Shown here: positions 49,781 through 60,822 of the stretch, one piece after another
Layout: every line of letters begins with the position of its first letter
How positions within the stretch are numbered: the first letter of the stretch is position 1
Origin: Marsupella aquatica
Taxonomy: Eukaryota > Marchantiophyta
Direction of reading: 5' to 3'
Length of the DNA stretch: 64,000 nucleotides
Assembly (NCBI GenBank): GCA_973895155.1
Contig: OZ316892.1
Span: 11,284,001-11,348,000 of the forward strand
The notes under the pieces: generated by a model
Databases searched by the model: none
Told to the model about the DNA's origin: nothing
The model's input: only the letters and a program-made list of their open reading frames with translations
Translations under genes and position numbers: made by a program

Positions 49781-50275
49781 ATGCCCCAAAAGTCATGCTA
49801 TTGGGAGGGGGAGATTTAATTTTTTTTTCTCTCCTCCTGTTTTTTTCTCCCTTGCCACTCCATTCCTCCCCTATTTCTTACCTTTGGGGCCATTAAATAA
49901 ACAGAAAAACTTGCAAAATTACATAAATAGAAGAAATACGAGAAGGAGTTAAAAGCAGAATTAACCCATTTTGCTTCCTTCTAAAGTTTCACAATCATAC
50001 TCTATGAAAAAACCAAAAAAATTGCCATGCCCCAAAAGTTATGCTATTGGGAGGGGAACATTTTAATTTTTCTCTCCCCCCTTTTTCCTGTTTTTTTCTC
50101 CCTTGCCACTCCATTCCCCCCCCACTTTCTTACCTTTGGCGCCATTAAATAAACAGAAAAATGTACAATTAAAATGAAGGAGTTAAAAACAAAATTAACC
50201 CATTTTGCTTCCTTCGAAAGTTTCATAGTCACATACTATATGCAATAATCCAAAAAGTTTGTCATGTCCCAAAAG
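49781..50275. repeat. ~240-bp tandem duplication plus partial third copy
   Basis: ATGCCCCAAAAGT(C/T)ATGCTATT occurs at 49781 and 50027, and a truncated ATGTCCCAAAAGTTT at 50264. Each full unit continues with a T/C-rich run, CTTGCCACTCCATTC, GCCATTAAATAAACAGAAAA and ACCCATTTTGCTTCCTTC. Confidence 0.85.
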
Positions 50276-50566
50276 TTTCTCCTTCCAAGGTATGTATTTT
50301 ACTAGATTTTTTTTAAATTTTAGATGATGTCACATAAGAATGATCACATTTTAGGTGATGTTATAAAGAATACTCTGTATTCTACTATAAAAAGAAGTAT
50401 ATCATTTTAACTCCTGCTCAATCAATCCAAGAGTACACAAAAAACTTAAAAGAAATCTGATGGCTCAGGTTGATTCCCTCCATTCCCAATTTTGTAAGCA
50501 GACTAAATAACTTTTTGGAAGCATTATATATTATAGAAGTAGATTGGAGAATCAAAATTAAGACTA

Positions 50567-50835
50567 ATGGCTAAGGCAACACGTCAGACTTGGGTGGAGA
50601 GTACTGAAGACAAGGTTGAGCAAACCAAATACTGACCCATACACAATGAGGATACATAAATACATGTCAAAACATTGTTCCTATTAATAGGGAGCTAGGG
50701 AATGGCTAAGCCAACATGTCAGACTTGGGTGGAGAGGTACTGAAGACAAGGTTGAGCAAACAAAATACTGACCCATAAACAATGAAGATACATAAATACA
50801 AGTCAAAACATTGTTCATAGAGGGAGCACGGGGCT
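50567..50835. repeat. ~135-bp tandem duplication
   Basis: ATGGCTAAG(G/C)CAACA starts at 50567 and 50702. The copies share GTCAGACTTGGGTGGAGAG, TACTGAAGACAAGGTTGAGC and GTCAAAACATTGTTC, with few differences. Confidence 0.9.
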
Positions 50836-53289
50836 TAACCGGGTTTATTAACAGGATGATATTATCCAAATTTCCTACCTATTAAGCTCCCCCCAAAGAC
50901 CATGCTCACATTTGCTGCTCAAACACCCAAAAAAACGAGAGTCATATGTTGATTCATGGTTTTCTAAAGTCGAGGATGAATCACCTATACACCAATCCAA
51001 TTGGTTTGCTGCTGATCTGGAGGGACACCAGATTACAAAGCCACCAAAAAGCTATGATTTCAGAATAAAAATAATCACCCAAGTTTTAAAAGAGTGAATC
51101 TAGAGTCTAAAACGAGGAATACTATGGGAAGGGGGCTCAAAGTCGTCCATGGCAGGGTTATCTAGTATGAAGGGAGAAAAGTATTGGACCCTCCTGGTGC
51201 ATGGAAGGGCGTCAGCTGCATTATTGGTTTGGGACTTTGACCACGTGTCGCCCTCACCATGCATAGGCATTAATAGGTCAACAGATGCAGAAGTCATTTT
51301 TTATTGTATTTATAGAACCCTTCCGTTAGAGAGCTGCTGTTCTGGGTATAATGCTAGCCAGTGTGAGCAGGAGGGCATCATTATCATTTACATAGTATAC
51401 ATTGGGAAGTCAAGGCATAGCAGCAAAGTAAACATCCATGGAGTACGAGGTCCAGTTGTGAATACTTTAACAAGGCGTTGTGTGGTGTCAGGGTGATTGA
51501 ATATAGTCTGGTCAAGTATGGAGGACTTTAGTACATTTCACAAGTTCACGGATAAAGTACTTTGGGTAACGACAGTAGGAGTAAGACATCACATATAGTA
51601 TAATCCTGTATGCAAAACAGTATATCAATTTTTTCAATTTGGGGGGGGGGGGGGGGGGGGGGTGGACTGTTCAAAACAATGGGATCTATGGGCCTCAAAA
51701 TTAAATATAAACCTTGGTAAAATATATGCCCCCCAAAACCGCATTTAATTTAAAACCAATTGGCTTAGGTCAATTGGCTAGGGGATTTTCCTGGAACTGA
51801 GAGGTCAGGTGTGGAGGGTATGTGTGTGTGGTGGGAGTTCTTATTATCTGCTTGGCCCCTGGTTGCCCACTTTGTGACCCTTATTTAATCCTCTCTCTTT
51901 CCTGGTGGGGGTCCCTTTGGGATCCCTTGGGGCTCACCTTGGTCTGGGGTTCCCTACAGAAAAACTATCACATTGGGGTGGGGGGAGTCTAATTGTATTT
52001 CCTCCCCACTTCCCTTCAAACAGAAAAAAACAAACAGCATTTAAAACTAGTTCATATATTGTAAGAAATCACCAAAATATCTGTAGGTTAAGACAGTCCT
52101 ATATGGGCTATATGGGACCAGAGTGGGAGAGTCAGTCTGCACGGTTGGTTTACTGGTCATCTGGGCAAATGAATAGTGGTAGGTAAGCCGGCCTCTATTT
52201 ATAGTTCCACAGCTTCCACAATACAAGGGGCCTGTCACTGTTCATTACACTAGACCTAACAGTGCAGGCTGTCCTATTTACTTGGCATCATAGGACACTC
52301 GTATCCTAATTTTTTACTTTGCTAGTTTCTTTAAAAATATAAACTATATCAAGATTCTGTTTCTAGTGGGAAATATAGCTCTATGGCGAACTAAAGAGAT
52401 GATGGTGATACTAAAAAAATCCCCAAAATGGTCTATGCTCTTTCATGTAGACCATTGTACCTATGTGAAAATAAGTAATCTGGGTTAGCCAGAGTTCTTT
52501 GTAGGGGAGCTTCTGATTTGTGGTTTAATACGAAGAGTGATTTGTGGTTTAAGAAGAAGAGTGACTTGTGGTTTAAGAAGAAGAGTGCATTCGCTTCCAT
52601 AAATCTTGAAGGGATTTAAGAAAAGGAGCGATAAGAAAAGGAGCGATGGGCATTCTCTTCCATAAATCACAGAAAAGGACGAGGAGAGAAATCTTGACCC
52701 ATTTAAGAAGAGGAGTGGTGGGTATGCTCTTCCATAATAAATTACAGAAAAGTACAGAGAGACTTCAAAAGAGGAGTGCAGCCAAAGTCAAGAGGGAAAG
52801 CTTGCAGTAGCTCTCTCTGACTGCAAATCCTGGACAAAGCCTCCGGTGTGCACTTAACTAGGGTTTTCTACTGCATCATAAGTGCAAACAATTGGAATCT
52901 GCATTTATGGATACCACCTACAACACCTTGTGATAGAATGGGCCATCTTTCACTTGACATTCTCGTGACCTGATTCCTAAATTGTATATCCCTGTCCTGG
53001 ACGTGATCCCCTACCTCACAACTCTCCCTAAAAATGACTTTCACTTATCAACAAGTGTGCGTCAAAGGGATTGTGCACTTACCCATAAGTGTGCATAAAC
53101 CCTTACAAAGGGCTCGCACTTATACTTTTGTCGTTTATTTCAACCCTCTTTACACTTGCAAAAATGCAAGAGAAGTGCAAATGGTGGGAAAGAAAATGGG
53201 AAGATCGGGCATCCTTGCAATTACCCAGGGTTTTCACTTACAGAGTGTTGACTGAGAGAGCGACGACTGTAATCATAGCGGATGTTGGG
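50836..53289. other. intergenic region upstream of the first CTL gene
   Basis: A 22-G homopolymer lies at 51641-51662. A degenerate AAGAAGAGTG(A/C) repeat with CTTCCATAAATC words lies at about 52500-52760. AAGTGCA/TGCACTT words cluster at 52850-53180. No gene recognised. Confidence 0.45.
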
Positions 53290-53939
53290 TTCCTCGAAAC
53301 TCTCTGAACTAGAGGCAGATTTGTCGCACTCCCATTAAGAGGGAGGATAAGAATTGCGGAACGAGTGGGCATCCAAATGGTTTTCTCCGTCTCCTTCAAT
53401 CTGCGTGCTTCTGAAGGTCCGCGCACTCAATCAGAGGATCGACTCAGCATCATCTTCAGCGTTTCGATTGTCATTCCCCTCATTCATTCCGACGGAATCC
53501 CAAACAATTTCGTCCCTGTCTGATATTTCTACATTTCTGAATTGTCGTGTGCAAATTTCACGCATGCGGAATATCGGTTTTCTGGTCGAATTCGGTCAGA
53601 TCTTCAGCCGAGGAGTTTTAGCGAACTAGCATTGGTGACTGTCGATTTGTGCCTGCACGATATGTGCATTGGCCTGGCTTTCTCTCGTTTGTCGCTCGGT
53701 GAGAGACTACTGAGGTTTGGCTGAAAGCTTTTCGGCCGCCTCTGCAGATTAGGTTCATTTGGTTCGTCCTGTTCGCACTACGAGCTCACTTGTGCTGGAA
53801 TTTCCCTGGTGCGGTGGTCTTCTGGGGGAGACAGGAGAACAAAGCTGTTTCTCGCGTTTGTCCGCCGCATACGTCAAGGTCCGAACATTTCTATTGCAAT
53901 TATCGCAATTCCTTCTGTACTGGTATATCGTCGGGAGAA
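53290..53939 (+). other. leader/promoter region of the first CTL gene
   Basis: Colinear with the region before the second gene (about 58290-59103): shared blocks include GCGTTTCGAT, TTTTCTGGTCGAATTCGG, CGGTGGTCTTCTGG and TTATCGCAATTCCTT. Indels shift the reading frame between the copies, so the region is noncoding although it is partly open in frame with the gene. Confidence 0.55.
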
Positions 53940-55634
53940 ATGGGACATGATCAATGGACAGCGATTGCAAGGGAGGAGGACCAATATGTGGCTTCTTCCG
54001 GGGCGGTCGATTTGATGGAAGAAGAGCAGGGCCCTTTGCTGAAGAATGGAACGGCTAACAACGATAGTGTCATCTCAGTCGCGCCTTCGGGTTTTGGCTA
54101 CAACTACAGAGACCGGCCCTACAGGGACATCGGATTTTCTATTGCATTCGCCGTTTTCATGATGGCGAGCCTCGGAGTCGGAATCTTTGCCGCTTTTAAT
54201 CAGAACTCTGACTACAAGTTGCTGCAGGTAGTAAGCTACTCTCGTGCTCAAGGTTGCACACTTCCGCGAGGATTCCATGATATCGCCAGCTCGAAATCAC
54301 TGGTGTTCCCGAACTTGATGTTCCCGAACTTGAGCGAGTCGATTTGGCACATTCGTTTGTATGTAATCCTGGCCACGCTGATTCTGATGGCACCCATGGG
54401 CTTTGGTCTCCTTTATGCTCTGCGGAAATTCGCAAAGGAGCTTGTTTACATCACAATCCCACTCTTCGTAATTCTTCCAGCTGCCACCGCCATTGCGATT
54501 TTCGTGTCTTGCAGTAGGAGCGCGCAATGCCAGAATACGGTCGATCCCACATACCAGTACGTGGGTTTGGGTTTTGTGTTGGGCATGGATGTGATTTCCG
54601 TGTGGGTCCTGTGGCGAAATTGGGACCGAGTTGAACTGACCATCCGAATCATCAGAACGGCTTCTGAAGCCCTGCATCAGAATCTCGGGCTTCTTCTTGT
54701 GTTGCCTGCTCTTAATGTTGGCTACTTTGTGTACCTTATCCCGGCTACGTTTTGCCTCTTTTTTGCTTACACCAACGGGAAGATTATTACAAATCCTGAA
54801 TTGACCCAGGATCCTTTTCTCGTTTGCGGAGGCACATCTGGTCGAGCTTGTTGCAAGTGGGAGATTGATAGCTGGGTGCCGGCATACATTGTTTTGACCC
54901 TCTTCGCGATGCTATGGGGATCTGCCGTCATGGCTGAAATTCATGTGTTTACTGTCAGTGGAACTATTTCACAGTGGTATTTTTCTGCAACACAGTCGTC
55001 AACTCTCGGGACCACGAAAAGATCTCTGTTGCATGCTGTGGGCCCTTCTTTCGGGACGGTTTGTCTCTCAGGCCTTGTGGTCGCCTTCATACAAACCATT
55101 CGAAGTGCCGTCAACAGCTCTCGTTCAAGCAGGGGTCACATCGGTATTGTAGCCCTTATTGTTCGTGCTTGCCTCATGTACTTTCTCTCTACAGTCGAGT
55201 TTCTTACTAAATTCACCACCAACTTTGCCGCCATTACAGGAGAAAGCTTCTGTGCATCAGGTCATATGACGTATGATCTCTTGAGGCGGAATTTGTTATC
55301 GACACTGGTGGTGGAATCTATCGTTGGGCGTTTGCTGGCCCAGGCCATCGTTATCATCGCCACCGTGTATGGTTTCCTGGTGTGGGGAGCAATTGCTCTG
55401 TTTGTCCAAGACGGGAAGCATCTCGTGTATCCCGCCTTGATTGCCTTCTTCAATCTGCTTGTCTTCCTGGGCTACTGCATGCAGGTTCTTCAAAATGTTG
55501 TTAACACAGTTTACATCTGCTTTGCCATGGATAAGGATCACAATGAGGTGTCCCAGCCCGAAGTTCATGATGTCTACGTCCTTCTTCCTGCTGCTGCTGA
55601 TGGGACAGCTTCACTAGCTGTATCCAGACCTTAG
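53940..55634 (+). CDS. choline transporter-like protein (SLC44/CTL), tandem copy 1
   Basis: A 564-residue multipass membrane protein of the choline-transporter-like family, whose members move choline or related amines across membranes. Hydrophobic segments lie near 64-86, 136-160, 167-190, 206-226, 249-277, 313-337, 365-387, 400-416, 452-488 and 495-515. The N-terminal ~60 residues are polar and acidic and probably cytosolic. Family-typical blocks include GTISQWYF (341-348), FTTNFAAITGESFCASG (425-441) and a conserved soluble tail, DKDHNEVSQPEVHDVYVLL. The gene is a single uninterrupted exon. ATG 53940 is chosen because its paralogue has ATG at the same place (MG-DQWTAI) and the sequence upstream is frame-incompatible. 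Relative to the copy at 59104, the loop after residue 120 is shorter and repeats FPNL. A TCG-to-TAG change also removes the last four residues. Substrate cannot be deduced. Confidence 0.88.
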   Translation: MGHDQWTAIAREEDQYVASSGAVDLMEEEQGPLLKNGTANNDSVISVAPSGFGYNYRDRPYRDIGFSIAFAVFMMASLGVGIFAAFNQNSDYKLLQVVSYSRAQGCTLPRGFHDIASSKSLVFPNLMFPNLSESIWHIRLYVILATLILMAPMGFGLLYALRKFAKELVYITIPLFVILPAATAIAIFVSCSRSAQCQNTVDPTYQYVGLGFVLGMDVISVWVLWRNWDRVELTIRIIRTASEALHQNLGLLLVLPALNVGYFVYLIPATFCLFFAYTNGKIITNPELTQDPFLVCGGTSGRACCKWEIDSWVPAYIVLTLFAMLWGSAVMAEIHVFTVSGTISQWYFSATQSSTLGTTKRSLLHAVGPSFGTVCLSGLVVAFIQTIRSAVNSSRSSRGHIGIVALIVRACLMYFLSTVEFLTKFTTNFAAITGESFCASGHMTYDLLRRNLLSTLVVESIVGRLLAQAIVIIATVYGFLVWGAIALFVQDGKHLVYPALIAFFNLLVFLGYCMQVLQNVVNTVYICFAMDKDHNEVSQPEVHDVYVLLPAAADGTASLAVSRP

Positions 55635-57857
55635 ACAACATTATAGAAACGTCTATTGAGAACTGAAGTTGAATCAGCATAAGCCATTGAGTGAGTATCT
55701 TATTTCTTCACTTAATGTCGAAGCCAAGGACTCTACCAGAAATACACTAGTGTACTTTAGTCGTGAGTGTTGGTCAGTACAGCAAACCTAAGACAGAGCA
55801 ATCAAAGGACGGGTGTGTGGGAGATCCTCACATGGATGCAATTGAGATAAGATCCCACAAGTGAATTTGTTTACAAATTAATCAAGATTGTTATCTCAAT
55901 TTGTTTACACATTAATCAAAGGACGGGATGTGGGAGATCCTCACATGGATGCAATTTGTGTAAACTGTATATTGCGCATGTTCTGCCCCGCAGTTATACT
56001 CATGCGAACGCAGAACACGCTTCACGAAGAAGTGCGTGAATTGTATGTCCTGTTTCCGACTGTTATGGTAGAACAGGAAGAGAGAGCAGGCTTCACTAAG
56101 GAGGGGTTTTTTTTTACAAGACCGACCTTGTTGCAGTTTGAGGGTCTTGTTACCAAATCTAATCTACACTCCATTCAACATCCTAAGAGAGTATACCAGG
56201 AGGGAGAGTTTGGAATCATTTTTTGGCCCAAATGTCTTGTAGAGCGCATTGAAGCAAATATATATCACTGTGCCACAAAACTAAAACTCGTGAACCTTCT
56301 TATGCTAATCTATACGCCAATGAACTCCTAAAGATAGTAGACCATCCTAAAGATAGTATAAGGGGGCCAAAGGAGAGTGTGGAATCATTTTATCGCCCCA
56401 ATGTTTTGAAATTGTAAGTGCAAGCTAAAGTAATTTGCTATGAGACAAGCTGAGTACCCACTCCACCTAATAGTCACATAGTTCTTTAACAGGGGCCTTC
56501 TGGCTTTGACAAAAAGAATATTGGATGAGGGGCATGTCGGTCCACTTCTAATTTAACAGGCCCAAGATAAGAATGGACCAAGAGGCCAGAGACTGCCAAA
56601 AAGTCCAAAAACCTATTAGCCAAGTTCCCACCCAGCCATAGACCCCATTAGCTAGAATCCAACTGACATCCTTAAATCTAGGGATATAGGGCCCTTCTTG
56701 CTTTGACAAAAGAAGATCTGATGAGGGGCATGTGGGTCCCACATCTAATGTAAAAGGCTCAAGATAAGAATGGACCAGGGCTGGCTATGTGATAGTTCAC
56801 TTGAGTGGAGATTGAAAAGTCTTAGGTTAACTGTTGTGACTTACTTTTCCCTTTCAGTGGGGTTTCAGAGATTTCCCCTTTTTAATATTTTTTTTAAAGG
56901 AATGAACCAAGACGCCAGAGACCCCCATTAGCCAGTTTCCCACCCAGCCATAGACCCCATTAGCTAGATCTATGAGACATCCTTAAATCTAGGGATATCT
57001 CATGGCCAGAAAACAATTCACAAAATAAAAAAATAAGGAATATTTCTAGAATCTTCTCCTTCACACAAGCTGACATTCTCGGCATTGGCAAAAAAGGAAA
57101 AACCTTAAAGAATAAGTTGGTGTCAATGAGTGAACTAGAAAAAAATGTCACGGTCTATGGGGTTGCATGGTTCATGGGCTCAATAGGGCATATCAAAGCT
57201 TGGCAATAAAAGGATAATGTCTTCCCTTAACTCAAGATTTATGGAAATTCCCATAAAAGTTGTGGGAGAGTACTTGTGGCTACTGCAAGGAAAGCCTGTG
57301 TGCTTAAAACTTAACCTCTAACCTTAACAACTTTCTGGTAACTCTAGATTCAAATTCAGAAATCTGGAAGGCATGTGGGCTTTGGGCCTGAGGTGGTGGT
57401 GGTTGCTGCATTTGGTGTGGGGGCTGGCCAAGAGTAAAGGAAAAGGGATACATGCCAGGCTCAGGTGACAGAGGCCGTAAGCCCTCCCTTACAAGGCTGG
57501 TCAATACTACTCCCCTCCATCGGTCCCGTAACCATAGTTAGGGGATGGTATATAAATCTTTAAGTGTCAGCCAGCTTTGAGAGGCCCTAATGGCATGCTC
57601 TTCAATAAATCTAACTAATAAAGATCAAGCAAAAGCTAATGCTTGTGGGTCTCTTAGTAGATTGAAGTTTTTAGACCACGACTCTAAGGGGATAACTGAC
57701 TGTGCGTACAAAAAGCAACAATGAAGGCAAGATGAAAGGGGAATAATAAGGAAAGGATGGCAACAAGGACAAACAGGAAATAATGAGGAAATGTTTTTGT
57801 ACACCCTTGTTTTTCTCATATCTATTCTTTTCAAAGAAGTGGTAATCATGTTACACT
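55635..57857. other. spacer between the tandem CTL genes
   Basis: 55635 to about 56100 is homologous to the 3' flank of the second gene (shared CATTATAGAAACGTCTA, AAGTGCGTGAATTGTAT, GAGAGCAGGCTTCACTAAG). Family A copies lie at about 56620-56690 and 56920-57110, with an internal duplication around GAGGGGCATGT (56527 and 56716). No further gene; the 147-codon frame at 55888 lies in the shared 3' flank. Confidence 0.5.
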
Positions 57858-58241
57858 GTTCACCCTAGTGATTAGTGTTAGTATGGTCTCAAGAGTGGAA
57901 AATAGTGGAAAAATAAACTATTTTGAAAAACCAACAAGGATTACTCTTACTTTGGACAAGATCATCCATTTTTTTCTTGCACTTTCAACAAAAGTGGGAA
58001 AAACTTATTATGAAAATTAGTCCAAAATTAGTGTTACTTGAACTCAAGATTACTTTTATAACCCAAAAAGACATGGGTGTGTGGTAGTTGACTTGATTCA
58101 AGACTCATAGGTCTAGAGTTCAAATGTAGTGATTAACTGTTTACTTTCTAAGGTTTCACATTTTCTTTTTAAAACTATTACTTTGACCAAAATAAATTTA
58201 CTGGAAACACTAATTCCGACATAACACCACTTACGGTGAAC
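57858..58241. mobile_element. TIR-like element rich in TTAGTGTTAC words, copy 2
   Basis: It begins GTTCACCCTAGTGATTAGTG and ends CACTTACGGTGAAC. The outer GTTCACC is inverted, followed by TTAGTGTTA in both arms. Internal ATTACTTTTATAA and TTAGTGTTACTTG words match the element at 40484-40992. About 384 bp, no coding capacity. Confidence 0.5.
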
Positions 58242-58289
58242 GAACCTTATGGTTACATTAAAATAAAAATACAAGGACCAAAGTCAAGA

Positions 58290-59103
58290 AGGCAAAGCGT
58301 GATTCCTTGAAACTCCCGGAACTCGACCCAGATTTTTCTCCAGTTTTCTTCATGCACGCAATCTGACGAGTGGGTGTAGACAAGCCTTGCAGAACGAGTC
58401 CTACTGTGACCCCTCTGTTACTTCTCTTCGTCTCCTTCCTTCCACGTGTTTCGGCGTGTCCTCTCGCTCCAAAATCAGGGGATGGAATGATCATCAGCAT
58501 CACAGCGTTTCGATGCTCAGTCCCTTGATTCATTCCGCTGGACCCTGCCTTCTCCGTTTAATTACTCATTTTTCTCTTCCCATCGAAACCCCTAGAAGCC
58601 CATCTCGAGGGCCGGCATCGTCCCTGTCTGCTATGTCTGTAGTTTGAAGTGTCGTGAGCGAATTCGGTTTTCTGGTCGAATTCGGACGTCAGTGCTTCAA
58701 CTGAGGGTTTTTGGCAACTTGGAATTGGGGATTGTCGATTTGTGCGTTGGCGTGGCTTTGCTCTCGTTTCTCGCTCGGGGACGGATTTCAAGGACAAGTC
58801 GGCTGTGCGTTTCAATTTTCGCCGACCAGATTGGGGGCTCTCTCTCCGTTAGTTTTGTGGTGATTTTTGCGGATTGACTGCTGAGGTTTGGGTGGAGCTT
58901 TTCGGGCGCTTCTGTCGATTAGGTTGTTTTTGCCCTGTTCGCACTCCGACCTCACTTATCCTGGAAAATCTCTGTTGCGGTGGTCTTCTGGAGGACATAG
59001 AAGAACAAAGTCTTTCCAACGTTTCTTCGCCGATCAGGTCAAGCCCCGAAGATCTCTACTGAATTATCGCAATTCCTTAGGCACTGGTGTATTGGTGGGG
59101 AAA
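58290..59103 (+). other. leader/promoter region of the second CTL gene
   Basis: Colinear with 53290-53939, as described for the first gene. The high similarity indicates that the duplication carried the promoter and leader along with the coding sequence. No TATA box is obvious. Confidence 0.55.
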
Positions 59104-60822
59104 ATGGGAACGGATCAATGGACTGCCATTGGACAAGAGGCGGACCAAGATGTGGCTTCGTCGGAAGCGGCCGATCTGAAGGGAGAAGAGCAGCGCGCTT
59201 TGCTGAAGAATGGAAAGGCTAACAACGATAGTGTCATCTCAGTGGCGCCTTCCGGTTTTGGCTACAACTACGGCGATAGGCCCTACAGGGACGTCGGATT
59301 TTCTATTGCATTCGCCCTTTTCGTGACGGCAAGCCTTGGAGTCGGAATTTTTGCCGCTTTCAACCGGAACTCCGACTACAATTTGCTGGGATCAGTAAGT
59401 TACACTCGTGATCGAGGTTGCACACTTCCGCAAGGATTCCATGAGACTGCCAGCTCGAAATCACTGTCGTTTCGGAACTTATGGAGCGTGGACGAGCAAT
59501 CGGACACAGAGCCGGACATTTGGCAAATTATTTTATATGTAGTCCTGGCCACGTTCATTCTGATGGCACCCGTGGGCTTTGGTCTCCTTTATATTCTACG
59601 GAAATTCGCGAGGGAGCTTTTTTACATAACAATCCCACTCTTTGTGATTTTTCCAGTTGCCACCGCTATTGCGTTTTTCGTGTCTTGCAGTAGGAGTGCA
59701 GCATGCCAGAACACGTTCGATCCCACATACCGGTACTGCGCTTTGGGTTTTGTGTTAGTCATGGAGGTGTTTTACGTGTGGATCCTGTGGCGACATTGGG
59801 ACCGAGTTGAACTGACCATCCGAATCATCAGAACGGCTTCTGAAGCCCTGCACCAGAATCTCGGGCTTCTGCTTGTGTTGCCTGCTCTTAATGTTGGCTA
59901 TTTATTGTACCTCATCCCGGCTGCGTTTTGCCTGTTTTTTGCTTACACCAATGGGAAGATCATTACAAATCCTGAATTGACACAGGATCCTGATCTCGTT
60001 TGCGGAGGCACATCTGGCCGAGCTTGTTGCGTGTGGGAGACTGATAGCTGGGTACCGGCATACTTTGTTTTGGCCGTCTTCGCTATGCTATGGGGATCTG
60101 TCATCATGGCTGAAATTCACGTGTTCACTATCAGTGGAACTATTTCACAGTGGTATTTTTCTGCAACACATTCGTCAACTGTCGGGACCACGAAAAGATC
60201 TCTGTCGCATGCTGTGGGCCCTTCTTTCGGGACGGTTTGTCTCTCAGGCCTTGTGGTCGCCTTCATACAAACCATTCGAAGTGCCATCGACAGCTCTCGG
60301 TCAGGCAGGGGTGAAATTGGGTTTGCAGCCCTTATTGTTCGTGCTTGCCTTATGTGCCTCCTCTCTGCAGTCGAGTTTCTTACTAAATTCACCACCAACT
60401 TTGCCGCCATTACAGGAGAAAGCTTCTGTGCATCAGCTCATATGACGTATGATCTCTTGAGGCGGAATTTGTTGTCGACGTTGGTTGTGGAATCTGTCGT
60501 TGGGCGTTTGCTGGGCCAGGCCATTATTGTCATCGCTATCGTGTATGGTTTCCTGGTGTGGGGAGCAGTTACTCTGTTTGTTCAAGACGGGAAGTATCTC
60601 GTGTATCCCAGCTTGTTTGCCTTCGACGTCCTGCTTTTCTTCCTGATCTACTGCGTGAAGGTTCTTCAAAATGTTGTTGATACAGTTTACATCTGCTTTG
60701 CCATGGATAAGGACCACAATGAGGTGTCCCAGCCCGAAGTTCATGATGTCTACGTCCTTCTTCCTGCTGCTGATGATGGGACAGCTTCACTTGCTGTATC
60801 GAAACCTTCGACAACATTATAG
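59104..60822 (+). CDS. choline transporter-like protein (SLC44/CTL), tandem copy 2
   Basis: A 572-residue intronless paralogue of the gene at 53940, in the same orientation about 5.2 kb downstream. Most residues are identical. The hydrophobic profile (about ten segments) and the diagnostic blocks GTISQWYF, FTTNFAAITGESFCAS and DKDHNEVSQPEVHDVYVLL are all intact, so both copies look functional. Differences cluster in the polar N-terminus (EADQDVASSEAADLKGEEQ against EEDQYVASSGAVDLMEEEQ) and in the first extramembrane loop (NLWSVDEQSDTEPDIW against the FPNL repeat). The tail here ends SKPSTTL. The upstream open frame lacks an ATG and is not conserved in frame with the other copy, so ATG 59104 is the start. 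The protein is inferred to be a membrane transporter; substrate and compartment are not visible. Confidence 0.88.
   Translation: MGTDQWTAIGQEADQDVASSEAADLKGEEQRALLKNGKANNDSVISVAPSGFGYNYGDRPYRDVGFSIAFALFVTASLGVGIFAAFNRNSDYNLLGSVSYTRDRGCTLPQGFHETASSKSLSFRNLWSVDEQSDTEPDIWQIILYVVLATFILMAPVGFGLLYILRKFARELFYITIPLFVIFPVATAIAFFVSCSRSAACQNTFDPTYRYCALGFVLVMEVFYVWILWRHWDRVELTIRIIRTASEALHQNLGLLLVLPALNVGYLLYLIPAAFCLFFAYTNGKIITNPELTQDPDLVCGGTSGRACCVWETDSWVPAYFVLAVFAMLWGSVIMAEIHVFTISGTISQWYFSATHSSTVGTTKRSLSHAVGPSFGTVCLSGLVVAFIQTIRSAIDSSRSGRGEIGFAALIVRACLMCLLSAVEFLTKFTTNFAAITGESFCASAHMTYDLLRRNLLSTLVVESVVGRLLGQAIIVIAIVYGFLVWGAVTLFVQDGKYLVYPSLFAFDVLLFFLIYCVKVLQNVVDTVYICFAMDKDHNEVSQPEVHDVYVLLPAADDGTASLAVSKPSTTL

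Noticed and set aside
53790-53939. In-frame upstream extension of the first CTL gene
   Set aside because: No ATG, and the homologous leader of the paralogue is in a different frame, so it is not protein-coding.
55888-56331. 147-codon frame after the first CTL gene
   Set aside because: Lies in the shared noncoding 3' flank; the homologous sequence after the second gene does not keep the frame open.
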